Below, one piece after another: positions 1 through 12,072 of a stretch of 64,000 bases of DNA (its first letter is position 1; each line of letters starts with the position of its first letter). The position numbers and the translations under genes are program-made. Source of the stretch: Sclerotiophoma versabilis (taxonomy: Eukaryota; Ascomycota; Dothideomycetes; Pleosporales; Didymellaceae); NCBI GenBank assembly GCA_012274445.1, contig JAAROD010000014.1, forward strand, positions 861,001 to 925,000, given 5' to 3'. The notes under the pieces are model-generated. The model was given only the letters and a program-made list of their open reading frames with translations. It did no database searches and was not told where the DNA came from.

Positions 1-1079
1 CTTCTTTTTCTTTACTTTATACTTAACTTATTAATTATTCTATAAGTTTTATATACTTTTCTAGAAGTCTTTTTCTTTAATAATCTTCTACTTCTATATA
101 TTATTATATCTACTCCTGCTTGCAGTATATAGAGTTCTAGTAGCTAGCTAAGTAGTAGCCTTAACTATCTTTAAGGTTCTACTAGTAGCTCTATAAACAG
201 CACTTACTCTACTACCTTTAACTACTTTATTAATATTACTTACTAGCTTATTACTTATATAACTACTAGAAGCGTTATTCTAGCTAATATTAATATTCCT
301 TAAGGTTCTACTAACTTTAACTAGCACTATACTATATAGTATATTATAGATAAGGCTATTACTAATAAGCTCTGCTAGGTTCTTATATTTACTTCTATAC
401 AGTACTCTTCTCTTTTATAGTCTTTTTCTTTACTAATATTCTATATAGATTAATATCTATTATATTACTAATTACTTTTTTTACTTTTATAACTAGTCTC
501 TATATAATACTGTTTTTAGTTCTAGAGTCTATAATTACTCTTCTATTATTACTTATATAACTATTTATACTTATTAGCTACTTACCTAGTACCTCTTCTA
601 CCTTAAGGCCTTTATTATTTACTCCTATAGTGCTGTTAACCTTACTAGTTATACTAATAACTGCGCTACTGCTATTTAAAGTAAGAAAATATTTATAGCT
701 TTTCTTAGCTATATATCTATTATTAGGCAGTAGAATAGAGCTTACTCTAACTATATATAAAGTAATAGTAGTACTTATTACTACTTTACTAACTCTTATA
801 TAGGTACTTCTTCTAAGTCTACTAATAGTACTTCTAGTACCTCTAGTTATTCTAGTAGACAGGCTATTATAGCCTCTATAGAGAAGAGACACTTTAGTAA
901 TACTAAGTAGGCTCTTAGTAGTATATATAGTTCTTCTTTATAGTTACTATTTATAATATAGGTAAGGTTCTTTCTCTAGTTTCTAGCTAGTCTTTCTATA
1001 GGTAGCTGTATATCTCTTATATAAGCTATCTAACTTCTATAGGCTTTAGTATTAATAATATTAGCTTTTAGCTCCTAAG

Positions 1080-1190
1080 TTAGAGCTTTATAGCCTACCT
1101 ACTTAACTTAATATTATAGTTAATTATTCTATACGCGTTTATTAATAATACCTTTAATAAGGTATTCTAGGTGTTTCTCTTAGTCTTTAT
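1080..1190 (-). pseudogene. Relic chromodomain at the end of pol
   Basis: The minus strand reads L-E-Y-L-I-K-G, a stretch of stops on likely Gln codons, then L-stop-Y-stop-V-K-stop-V-G-Y (1090-1116). Restoring only the expected Gln/Trp identity conceptually, this matches the YxVKWxGY signature of chromodomains. It follows the integrase tail, where chromoviruses carry a targeting chromodomain. Confidence 0.65.
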
Positions 1191-1849
1191 CTTATATAAT
1201 AACTATCTCTAGTACTTAATTATTATATTATAAAGAGAGTAGATTAGTTATAGTAGGTTATAGTAAATTAATAAAGTAGAACTTAGTCTACTATAGAATA
1301 TTAAGTTTAACCTAGTAGGGGTCTTATATACAGGCTACTTAGAACTTTCTATTTTTCTAATCTAGCTTTTTACTAGGTCTATTAGTCTGAATATTTTTTA
1401 AGTTTAGCTAGACCTAGTCTCTAACTTAGTATTTAGGTACTAGTTATCTTATATAGTTAGCCTAAGCTTTCTATTATAATTAGAAGTATATTATTACTAA
1501 AATTATCTAGTCTACTGCTTAGTATAAGGTTTATATAATTATATTAGCCTACTTCTTTAGATCTATTATATAATCTATTAGGTTACCTTTAGCTAGGTTA
1601 TCTAGCAGGTCTAAAGAAAACAGTGTATTCTTAAACCTATATTAAAAGAAGAAGAGTAAGACTCTAGTTATTAAGTTTATATAGGTATTAAGTACTAGTT
1701 CTAGTATTAGAGTAAGTATAGCCTAGTTATCTTATACTTAGTTTATATATATACATACTACTACTTTAATATTACTATTAGCTCTCTTAGTAAGTCTATC
1801 TATTTATAGGTAGAATATAGTAGAAAGGTTCTATTATACACCTAGAAGT

Positions 1850-2090
1850 TTATATACTCTTCTCTAGAGTTTACTAATAAACTTAGTACCTCTATCTAAG
1901 GTAATAGACTATAAAAGTCTATATAGTTAGTAAACTTCTTATATAAATACCTAAGTAATATTATCTACTTTAATCTTTTCTAAAAAGATTAGAATTATAC
2001 TCTTACTTAGTTAGTCTTTTATAGCTATAAGGTTTATATAACCTAAGAAAAGTAGAAGACTAGTAATAAAATTAACTATAAGGTCTTACT
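1850..2090 (-). pseudogene. Relic integrase core of the chromovirus
   Basis: The minus-strand frame reads D-L-I-V-N-F-I-T at about 2062-2085, then N-L-I-A-I-K-D, L-S-K-S and finally L-D-R-G-T-K-F (DRGTKF at 1879-1896). This is the rve integrase core of Ty3/gypsy elements. The first catalytic Asp of the D-D-E triad is Asn; the second survives. The spacing between these two sites is 59 codons, as expected for the family. In-frame stops again coincide with Gln or Trp positions. Confidence 0.82.
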
Positions 2091-2679
2091 ATATACAGCT
2101 AGGCACTAGTAATAGTTATAGGTAACTATATTTTCTATCTCTCTAAGAAGTACTTTACTAATAAATATTATAGTTCTATATAAAGTAATACTTATCTTTA
2201 CTTATTTCTAGCTAGTACTATATTCTTACTATTATATAGTAGGTTTCTTCTTTCTTAAAGTATTCTGTCTAGACTATAAGATATACTTACTATATAATAC
2301 CTATATACATAGGTTTACTATTTAGTACCTAGGTTCTATTTCTCTACTAAAGTTTATTATTGTCTGTTACTATATAGTTACCTAAGAATACTACTATCTT
2401 TTTTATAATAGTATTTAGAGATCTTATACTATTCTTAATAGCTTATTATATAGCTAAGTATATCTTATTATCTTCTATAGCTTAGTTCTAGTAATAAGCT
2501 ATTAAGTTATTTAAAGGTAGTAGCTAAGGTAAGGTGTCTAATAAGATAGTATTCTCTATAGTAAGAGTAGGTGTTTATATAGAAGTAGTATAGGTAAGGT
2601 TCTATTAATAGGATAGTATAAGTATAATAAACTCTCTACTAGTAAGCTGCTTATTATCTTCTTCTTAGAGTATGTTTTA

Positions 2680-2905
2680 GTTTCTTCTTAACAGGGTATC
2701 TGCTTATATATTCTCTTTTTCTAGTTTATAGTAAATCTTTATATTACTAAACTAGAATATAATTTTAGCCTCTTATATATATCTTTTAGTAAGCTTTTAT
2801 TTCTTAGTAAAGTACTTAAGGTTCTTATAGTTAGTAATAACTTTAAACTCTTATATACTTTAGAGTTTAGTATTCTATTTCTACAAGTAGAAGATTACTA
2901 CTAGA
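2680..2905 (-). pseudogene. Relic RNase H domain of the chromovirus
   Basis: The minus strand reads V-I-T-N-Y-K-N-L-K-Y-F at 2811-2841, the VITDHKNLxYF motif with Asp to Asn and His to Tyr. Downstream it reads A-D-T-L-L-R-R at 2684-2703, the ADALSRR motif that ends the RNase H/tether region of Ty3/gypsy polyproteins. The stops in between fall on expected Gln positions. This is a non-functional, RIP-mutated remnant. Confidence 0.8.
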
Positions 2906-3399
2906 AGTTTCTTATTATAAATAGAGTAGTTTACTTTATAAAAGAGAAACTTTTATAAGAAATATATAACTATATAGAGGTTACTAAATATATCTTCTTA
3001 TAAGAGAGTAGTACCTATAGTAAAGCTAGAGAAATTATATTTAACTATAGCCTTCTCTTCTAGGTCTAAGGTAGTAAGTACTTTATCTAATAGAAAGGCT
3101 TCCTTTAAGGCTAGAAAGGCTTACTCTTACTTCTTCTTTTATTAGAATAGTAAGTTTTTCTTTATAAGCTATATAAGCAGCTTAAATAGAGTAGTAAAGT
3201 TCTTAATAAACTTCTTATAGAAATTAGTAAATTCTAGAAACTCTTATATACTCTTAATAGTAGTTAGAGCTTACTACTCTTTAATTACTTATACCTTTTT
3301 AGAATCTATAGAAATTCTCTTTCTAGCCTCTAGAATAAAGCTAAGGTACTTTATATATTAGATATTAAATTTATACTTATTAAGTTCTAAGTATAGGCT

Positions 3400-3800
3400 A
3401 GCTTTCTATAGGTATTTAACTACTTATTATATATATTTATAATATTTCTATAGAAACCTCTTAGTAAAGATAAGAATATTATCTAAGTATATAGAGGTAA
3501 AGTTATCTAGAAAGTCTCTTAGGGCCTAGTTAATATACCTTTAAAAGGTACTTAGAGTATTTACTAATCTAAATAGTATTATAAGCTATTTATATAATCT
3601 AAACCTTATATAGAAGGTACTTATCTATTTCTATTCCTTAGATATTCTAATCTTATAGAAAGTAGTAGTAATATCTAGCTTTATATACTAGGTAGCTTAT
3701 TTAATTAGGTTTAGAGTTTCTTTAATTAGTAGAAGAGAGTATTAATTCTTCTTTACAAGAATATTAAGCGCTCTATAGTCTATATAAAAGTAAAGTCTAC
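3400..3800 (-). pseudogene. Relic reverse transcriptase of the chromovirus
   Basis: At 3763-3780 (minus) the frame reads DYRALN, followed by a degraded VKNRYPLPL-type stretch. At 3478-3489 it reads YLDN inside an F-T-S-I-Y-L-D-N-I-L-I-F context, which is the YLDD catalytic box of Ty3/gypsy reverse transcriptases with the second Asp changed to Asn (GAC/GAT to AAT). The distance and order of the two motifs fit the palm domain. Several in-frame TAG/TAA codons interrupt the frame, so this copy cannot encode an active enzyme. Confidence 0.85.
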
Positions 3801-4835
3801 TTCTTAGTTTTTATATAAATAGTACTAGTAAGGCTGCTAGTAAGTTACTAGCTCTAATAAACCTCTTTTTAAGTAGGTCTAGTAGTATATAGTATAAGAT
3901 AAGAAGCTTATCTCTAGATATTATATAGAGTAGGCTGTATAGTACTTCTAAAGTCTTTCTATCTACTTTATTTAGCTTAATTATATAATCTACCTTTAGG
4001 CCTCTAATTAGTAGTAGCTTATTTTCTTCTTCTAGAATAAATAGCTAAATATATAATTATAGATATATAGAGAGTATAGCTTATACTTCTTCTTTTATTA
4101 TCTAGGTCTTAGGTTTTAAAGCCTTCTAGATATCTTATATACTAGCAGTAACAACTTAAACTCTAGAATCTTTCTTATAGCTCTTCTATACGTAGTACTA
4201 GAAGGCTACTACTAATATAAAGTAGTAGTCTAAAAGAGTAAGTACTTTAGTACTTTATATAGTAACTTTATATTACTTTATCTATAGTAATCTTCTCTAG
4301 AAGTTAATAACTCCTCTAATATTCTCTAGCTAGGTCTTCTCTAAGATTATATTATACTTATATATTAATAGGCTAATATAAGCTGCTACTTATAGCTATT
4401 ATATACCTCTAATATTAAGAGTAAATTCTATAATCTTAGAAATCTTACTTGTTTAGTTATTTACTTCTTCTATCTTAATAGAAGTAATTAGTATATATAG
4501 TAAGTTTATTCTTTATATAAACTGTTTATTTACTAGGTAATAGGTATAGTAACTATTATTAATTATAGTAGTAGCTTATATAGTTAAGTTAATAATTATA
4601 TAAATTATTATAGGTTTTATTATAGCTAGTTAATAGAGTAAAGAACGTGTAGTTTATATAGGCTTTAGAACTTATTAAAAAGGCCCTAGCGTATAACTTT
4701 TAGCTTGAGCTAGTCTTTTCCCTTATCTTTAAAGAAAGACGTCTCTTTAGTAGGTTAGATAGAAGTAACTCTAGAAGTTCTAGTAGTTACTTTCTACTTA
4801 TCTATATAGGAAGGTAAGCTAAGAAGTACTCTCTT

Positions 4836-4883
4836 CTTATAATTCTATACTATATAGCCTTTATTACTATACTTTAAGCAGGC
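4836..4883 (-). pseudogene. Relic gag zinc knuckle of the chromovirus
   Basis: The minus strand reads A-C-L-K-Y-S-N-K-G-Y-I-V-stop-N-Y-K. Against the retroviral CX2CX4HX4C knuckle the first Cys is kept, while the second Cys, the His and the last Cys are all Tyr, and an Arg/Gln/Trp position is a stop. Each change is a single C-to-T or G-to-A transition. The gag region lies upstream on the same strand, at higher coordinates. Confidence 0.75.
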
Positions 4884-6726
4884 GCCTATTACTCTTCTTT
4901 TCTAAAGTTCTTCTTCTATTCTCTAGTACTCTCTCTTCTTTATATAGAGCTAGTAAGTACCTACTATAGGCTGCTAGTCTATTTTATTACTATTTCTTTA
5001 TTAAGGTTTCTAGGGGGTTAAGTTATATATTTAGGTAGAGTAGCTATTACCTATAATCCTATCTATAGCCTTAAGGTTCTTCTAGGTTATTCTAGCATAC
5101 TGTATAAACTGTTTATATGTCTTAAGTCTAGGTAGTTAATATCTAGCTTAGGCTCTTAACAGCTTACTGTTTAAACTATTCTTAAGATAGTTAATCTTCT
5201 AAGCGTAGCTTGCTCTATCTAAAGCTACTTCTTATAGCTTTAGGTTAAACTTCTAAATATATAGATTAAAGTTATTCTTACCTTATTTTATTATATGCAA
5301 GTACTTAAAAGCTTTCTTCTAAGCAGTAAAGTCCTTAAAGAACCTGTTAAGGTATACCTAGGCCTTATTAAGTATTAGTAGAGTAGTACTGTTTATAAAG
5401 CCTATTATTATTAGAGATAGAGTATTAAATACTTAACTAGTTATATAAGTAATTATATAGTTAACTTAGTCCTTCTTAGTAGAGTACGCTAGCTAGTCCC
5501 TATATAGCTTAGCCTATACCTTTATCTTCTATTAGAGATATTATTTATATAATTCTTTATTAAACACTTCTATATTAGGAAGTCTAGGCTTTTTAGCCTA
5601 TTAGACAGTATAATTTTAGTAGTTACTTAAAGAGGTAGAACTAGAGGAAAAGTTTTATCTACTTCTTTCTAAGGTTTCTAGATAAGTATTATTACTTAGT
5701 ATCTCTCTAAGTTTATTTATTTAGGATTATAGCTGCTTATATAGTTATCTCTCTTACTTACTTACTAGTTTATCTAGGTTAGCTTTTAAGAATTATATTA
5801 TTACTATTAGATTGTCTACTAATAGGCTGCGTAACAGGTTTTACTATTACTTATATAGATACTATAATTATATCTACTGTTTATATATTAGCTAGCTGCT
5901 AGGTAGCTATTAATTATAAAGGTTATCTCCTTCTATTATTATATACTTAGAGAGTTTAGTTAGTTTTAATCTTTCTACTTATATTAAGAGTTAAAGTAGC
6001 CTTCTAATAAGTATGCATTTGTCCTATACTATAGAAGTAGAAAGATAGAAAAGAAAGAAGAAATTATCTCTTCTTATATAAGATATAGCAAGATACTAAG
6101 CTATACTCTATAATTATGTGCGTAGGTTTAGTATATAGTCTTATATACTTAGGGCTTAGCCTATTATAGGTAATAACTCTAACTCTTATAGACTATTCTA
6201 TACTAGTACTTATCTCTAAGAACTAATATAAATAGTGCTTATAAGCTTTACTTAAAAGTATAACTTTAATACTTACTTATATACGCAGCTTTCTTATAAG
6301 GTAAATTATAGTAATAGAAAGAAGGTAAAGAAGTAGGTACGTGCTAGTATAGCTAAGCTAACCTAACCTAATAATACTATAGATAGTATAATAAGACTAG
6401 ATATAATATTTAAATATATAAGAATAATATAGAAGTAGTTTCTAAGTAATATTATAGGTTATTTTGCTCTATATAGTACTAAAGTAGGCTAATAGAGGCT
6501 ATAATAGAGTAAGGTTTAGTAGAGGCTTAGTAAAAGTAATTAACTTACCTATAGAGTACGTTACTAGTTATTTACTTCTAATATTAACTATAAGCTAGTA
6601 TAGACTATTCTAGCTACCTTAAGTATAATCTATTAGACTGTACCGTAATATAATATTATTATTATACAGCCTAAGCTCTGTTATACTATGCTATAGGAAT
6701 CTTAGATATACAGTTTAATAGGCTAC

Positions 6727-9700
6727 CTATAAGAGAGGCATAAGTAGCTCATCTATCCAATCTCTAATACCAAGCAAGACGTTAGTCCAATCAGTGTGTT
6801 CATTTCGAACAAAACAGCTCTCTTGCAGGAGCAGTGCTCTTCCAAGCTCCACAAACAGTGCAGGCACATCTTCATCTACGCCGCTTGACAACAGAACTCT
6901 CATATCGCCGCCCTCTTCAAAGAATCTCAAGAGAAGATCTCCATCGATGTGACTGTTCCTGGCCGCAGCCGCCCCACGCTCTTTGTGTCTAGGATCAACA
7001 TCCCTCGCACGAACTGGGCACTCTTGTGCTCCGTCTGCACCATTCATGAGCACATCAAAGATGTCGCCGCTTCGATGCCTGGTGACGGTAAACTGATTCG
7101 CGGGATCACGACTTTGCTTGATTTCAATGAGATTTTGCAGCAAGCGCAGAACATGACGTGCGGGCTTCAACAGGATCGAAAAGCTATAGATGGTACCATC
7201 GGAACAAACCCCAATGATATCGTCTACTAGGACACCTGTGACCTTTTGAGAGCGCTTGGTGAATCGAGAAGGTCGGCGCCAGGGCGGCCGAATGTCTCCA
7301 CGTTGAAGGCGAATGACAGTTCGCGGAAGACATGCTTCAAATAGAGTTGAAGCAGCGTTCTTGAAAGTACTTTCGCCGGAGCTGTACAAACCAGATATTG
7401 TGGCAGTCTTTTTGTCCGTGAGTAGAACAAGTGATTCATCTTTCATCACCAGATCTCTTTGAAGATCATCATTACGAAGGGCGAGATGATGAGTACATGA
7501 CCGTTCGCGGCTGTCAGTGAATAACTGCTCAATCTCAATCTGTGGGCCGTCAAGCCTACGAGTGACTTCGTAACATAGGTGAGAATGTTGTAGTGTCGAC
7601 ACATGGAGATTCGTCCCGGAGACACTAAGGTGTATACCGGGGGAGGGGAGTTCTTTTGTCCCGCGGTTAAACCACCTGGATTGGTCAAATGACGTTGCAA
7701 AAGATTGGAGTCATGACTTACCTGCCCAGTCCTGCATCGAACTCATCAAAATGTAACCGCTTACCAATGACGCTAACAGTAGCACGCCTGTCAAACATAG
7801 CGACACAATAGACTGGATGGGGGTATGTTGACTCCTTCTGTAAAGATAGCCTGGATCCACGCTGTCCCAAATTGAATATCAACCTTCTTCCAGACTCTTT
7901 GCCAGGCCCTTCTCTGACGCCCGTACCCACAATAACCAAATTGTACTTCTTGCCACGGTCATCTTCGAAAGGCCAGTCTGCGATCGAGTATACGCGCTCC
8001 GCATGATTGAGAACATGTTGAGCCACGACCAATCTGTTTGTGAGCCCGACATCCAGTTCTTGCTTGACTTCGATCTCATCGAGAGGCTTATCATCGTGCA
8101 CATTGAGAAGGCTCAGTTTCGAATGAATTAGCCGGTATCCGTCAGGCGGCGGACACTCCTCCCTCGCTTCCGTGGTTGCTACAAGCATCTTCCGGGGCAA
8201 CGGCAGGTAGGCCGCATATGTAGGCTTCGCGCCCGTAATCAATTTGCGTGGCAGGACCTTTGAGTTGTCGTCAGGTTGCGGATATGAACTGTGATAGCTC
8301 TGTTCGATGTCTGCGTCAAGCTGCGTATAGAGCATCTGATCACCCGATACGACCAGGAGAAAGCCACCTAAGTTCCTCTCTAGGGTGGCATTCATTGCCC
8401 CAATCCTAGGTAGCTGATAGACTGCTGTAACCGGATGTTGGAGAAACCCCGGGTTTGCCCGGTTGACAAACCAGACAGACTCAATATGCACTGCTGGAGG
8501 CTTGTTTACCGACAACCGGATCCTACAAAACTCCGATCCACATGAAATGAATGCGGCTGCGTCATCGGTGGAGCTCATATATATCTGTGCTGAAGTCGAG
8601 CCCATCCTTCTAATATTCCACTCTGAGGATTCAGTGGCAGCTGTTGCCCCCTGTGGCGGTTCAAAGTCGTTCATAGGTGTTTCTGTAGCATCTGACGTGA
8701 CAATACGAACACGCCGGCTAAGGAGGAGGCCATCACGAGTGGTGCATACTAGGACTTGGTCAACGCCCATCCTCAACATAGCAGCGCGTTCACATAGTAC
8801 TCGCGAACGCTCGGCGGAAACGGCATCGAGAGATGATTGGAAGACTACAGATAATTCACGTTCCGATGAGACTTGGAAGAGAGAGATCCTCGAGTCGAGT
8901 GTGCCTACAAAGACGTAAGCCTGCCCACCCAAATCGAAGAGCTCGATACACGTTGGATCGGCGCTCAGTACGTGGCGCGAACCTGTTTGTCTGTGTTTCT
9001 CGAATGTGCCATCTTTTAGTATTGGTATGATGTCCAAGTAAGTAATGCCGTCGTCCTTGAGGGCGAACGCAACGAAGAAGATATCGGGCCTCGATGCCGC
9101 AAGCAGTATAGGCGCGGGAAAGTCAATCTTGTCGCTCAAAGTTAGGTTTGATGAAGTAAGTATCTGCGCATCTATACGCGTGATTTGTATCGAGAAGCGG
9201 TCTGATAGCATGCAAGCCGACATGGTCTCCTCGGTTCGTGTGATGCCATCATCGGCTGGATCGTCCTCGGTTGGCAGCTGAGTCACGTCCCAGATCCCAT
9301 CGTCCCAAGCACCAGTAAAGTCGCCATGGCCTTCTGGTTGTGTGCGAACAAGACGAAGCAAAAGAGTCTCAAGTGGTAAGGAAACGACAACGAGCGCGTA
9401 ATGCTGTCTCGCTTTCTTGCCGTCGAGTTCGACAGTCTGGCTCCCATGGTGTACTACCCACAGACCTGTGCAGCCATTCATGCCACTAAAGGATCCATCG
9501 ATGAGTGCGCGTAGCCCATGTCGAAGCTCGGACACTTGCCCGTGAGGTGCGACTCCGTTGGCTACGAACAATGCGGAGCGCTCGCGTTCGTACGGATATC
9601 GAATTCCGGGAAGGTCGGTGACACAAAGTCCCGTAAGCGAACTCCAATTCGGCAAAGACTCCACATAGGTGAACTGATTCATAGTGGGATACTGTGTCGT

Positions 9701-11193
9701 ATATGAGTACTCCGTTGGCCAAGAACCGACTTTGCACAGCAATCCATCGTTCCCAGCCGCCCCCGCCATAAGCACGTCTGGATAAGACTGCGAGAATTCA
9801 GAATTGTCAACGCTGATGCAAGCAAAGGCCTTATCGATCTGATAAGGCCATTCGCCTGCATCATCCATATCAACAGCCCCTGCCGGACCCTGCTCCACAT
9901 ACATCACTCGACCATCCTCGCGCGCGATGTAGAAGGATTCTTTTGGAAAGTCGGGATTGCGGGGGGTCTTATCCCATTGCACCCACTGCGGTGAATGTGT
10001 GCTGTCGCCTGGATGCAATGACGGCAGTATATGGTCGGGGATCGGAATTGCTGTACGTTGTGGCGCACCGGACAGCACGTCTTTATAGGCGGAAATATGC
10101 GTATCGAAAACCAGCAAAAAGTCGGGGCTTCGGCTGAGGGGGATCAACAGAGAGGGGCTCTGATCATCTGAACCTGTTAGTCCCATTCAAATGGCACAAT
10201 AGTTTTAGCGTACGCACCTAAGTCCACCGCGACGCGTTCGGTGCGTACAGTTGCTGTGCTGAGATCATATCTGCAGTCCCAGTCGAAGCAGGTTATCTTC
10301 GTCAACCCTTGATGCACAACGATGAACAGAAGGACTACATGGTAATCATCCTTTCCGACGGCTGAACTGAGGAACTCCATATGCATTACCCGGCCCTCGA
10401 TCAAGATGATGCGTTCGTCTTCGATTGGTGTTGTGTCGGCGCCGGATCGCAACTCATTGCGCCATGATTGCATAGACTTTGTTTTATAGAGCATGAATCG
10501 CCCTTCATAGGCAGCCACAGCCATAGCCCGACGCTTTGGGTCTATAGCGAGGTATTGGCCGAGACGATCGAAACGCGAGGACCCCGCGGGAAGCTTGACG
10601 GTCTTTTGTTGGAAGATAGATTTGCCTGTTGCGCTGTCCTGAGCCCACAAGAACATCAATGTCCGCGATGTCAAGGTAAGAACAAGCACTTCTGGAGGCA
10701 AATCATGGTACTCGTCCTCCGTGGCTGACTGTCTGCATCTCTGGACTGTCTGCTTCTTGGGCAGTGGGCTGCCTACGCCTCTGTTGACACGAACCTCGCG
10801 AGGGTCACCAAACACTCGCGCCGTAAGTATCCGGCCGCTGAAGTTGGACTTGACAGCCGTATGGCGAAGACGACCGTAATTATGAATCTCATTCACCTGT
10901 ATCGAGTCTTCACCTACCAGCACAATGTCGTTGAGGTCCTTGTGACGTATGTTTGCGGGGAGGATAAATTTGAAAAGAGGAGTGGGAAGCACTGTCCTAG
11001 AAAGAATGCCGTACCCTGGCACATGTGGGTGGACAGTCGGCTTAATGAGCGGTTCCCGCATCTCGGTATCATCTTGCTGCGCTCGTGCCATGATCTGATA
11101 GATGTCGAGCGGTCTTGACACCCATTCATTATTGACAAGTACCAGGCCCTGGACTTGGTGATTCATGGTGGGGATTACTCTCAGTGAACCCAA
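6727..11193 (-). CDS. MMS1/DDB1/CPSF-A superfamily protein (Mms1-like)
   Basis: Three exons on the minus strand: 11193-10218, 10167-7722 and 7675-6727, giving 1456 residues. Intron 1 has a GTGCGT donor and an acceptor at 10168; an alternative acceptor 6 bp earlier also keeps frame. Intron 2 (7676-7721, 46 bp) joins G-L-G to R-W-F-N-R-G-T-K. The N-terminal half resembles the MMS1_N/thermotolerance region and the last exon resembles the CPSF_A beta-propeller region. Family members (Mms1, Rik1, DDB1, Rse1, Cft1) are WD-propeller scaffolds; Mms1 and DDB1 bridge cullin-4-type ligases to substrate receptors in DNA-damage and heterochromatin control. Which paralogue this is cannot be settled by eye; length (yeast Mms1 is about 1400 residues) favours Mms1. 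The stop at 6727-6729 touches the RIP-mutated block, so the C-terminus could have been altered by it. A second in-frame ATG lies at 11166. Confidence 0.8.
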
Positions 11194-12072
11194 AGGGTCC
11201 GATCAAGGGTACTGTCTGCGAAGAAGTATCTCGATGACGCTAGACGGGGGACAACACAAGGGTAGCAGAGAAAAGTGGGTAAGTGACTGGATTGCTGAGA
11301 GCGAATGAAGGTAACGTAGGCCAGGATTCCCTGACTGCAGGCCTGCAAGAGAGGCCCCGAGCTGTGACAGGCGCAACTTTACAACGGAGCCCAATATAGC
11401 TGGGCGGCTACACGCCTCAAGTAACGGCACGAGACGATAGCGGCGCGGTGCCAGGCGCAAGATCGATTTCGAACGTGGTCAGATCTCGATAACGCGATCA
11501 TGCAGCCTTTCAATAGCACGATCCTGCTGAATGCGCGGCTTAGATTGGCGGAGTGGACGACAACGGGCCGTTCGGTCCAAGATCTGACTAAGGAGACCGG
11601 AGGCGAAGCTGGTTCCGTGCCGTGGCTTCCTGCATACACAGTGGGTTTGTAGGGCGCGACGCATGCAGTGCGGCACAGATTGCACCAGCTTGTGGGCTTT
11701 GAGAGACCGGCGGCTCGTGGTTTCGGGACTGCAAAGCTGCACAGCTGCAGCTCGCGCGCAGGAGAGTAGGCCTCACCCGGATGTTGACACACGGATGATC
11801 TTGCGGGCCGATGAGGGACGGGCAACAAGCATTTGTTATGGCTGTCGAATGCCAAGACTCGCGATTCTAACGGGCAAGGAAGTCGCTGCCGTTGCGCCAA
11901 CCTGGCGCGAACGGCGTGCGCGTGCACAAACTCTGGCATGTAGTGACAGACGTACTGTGCAGCCCCATCATCTCCGCCTGCACAGCCGAACACGAAGCCA
12001 CGCCATCATTGAGCGACCCACTGACTGTCGTGTTTCTGAACTGGTTGCACTCGAGCTCGAGATGATGAGGTC
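11194..12072. promoter_or_regulatory. Divergent intergenic region between the MMS1-like gene and the TBC gene
   Basis: These 879 bp separate two head-to-head start codons and must hold both promoters. Open frames on both strands (for example 11379-11993 minus and 11663-12187 plus) overlap each other, have no recognisable motif and look like chance frames in GC-rich DNA. I see no TATA box placed convincingly for either gene. Confidence 0.5.

Larger units (their letters stand above)
950..5800 (-). mobile_element. Degenerate Ty3/gypsy chromovirus (gag-pol with chromodomain)
   Basis: Reading the minus strand from high to low coordinates gives the canonical order of a Ty3/gypsy element: a gag-like region (about 5000-5600), a CCHC zinc knuckle (4836-4883), reverse transcriptase (about 3400-4000), RNase H (about 2680-2900), integrase (about 1850-2080), the GPY/F-like tail (about 1200-1450) and a chromodomain (about 1090-1180). 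All are interrupted by RIP-type stops, so no product is expected. The chromodomain places it among the chromoviruses. I could not find the two LTRs or a target-site duplication: RIP has blurred them or one lies outside the window. The outer limits given are therefore approximate. Confidence 0.85.
1..6726. other. AT-rich, RIP-mutated block (repeat isochore)
   Basis: Base composition changes abruptly at about 6726: everything to the left is strongly AT-rich and full of TA dinucleotides (tata, ctagta, ttagta), everything to the right is ordinary balanced coding sequence. The conserved protein motifs inside are interrupted by TAG/TAA exactly where Gln or Trp is expected, and Cys and His are replaced by Tyr, as CpA to TpA mutation on both strands would produce. 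That is the pattern of repeat-induced point mutation in ascomycetes. No intact gene is seen. The segment 1 to about 950 has no domain I can recognise; a 104-codon open frame at 578-892 (minus) is low-complexity and probably meaningless. Confidence 0.9.

Noticed and set aside
578..892. 104-codon open frame on the minus strand in the AT-rich block
   Set aside because: It is low-complexity, lies in RIP-mutated DNA and matches no transposon or host motif that I can see.
11379..11993. 204-codon minus-strand frame between the MMS1-like and TBC genes
   Set aside because: It overlaps a 174-codon plus frame, has no motif and lies where both promoters must be.
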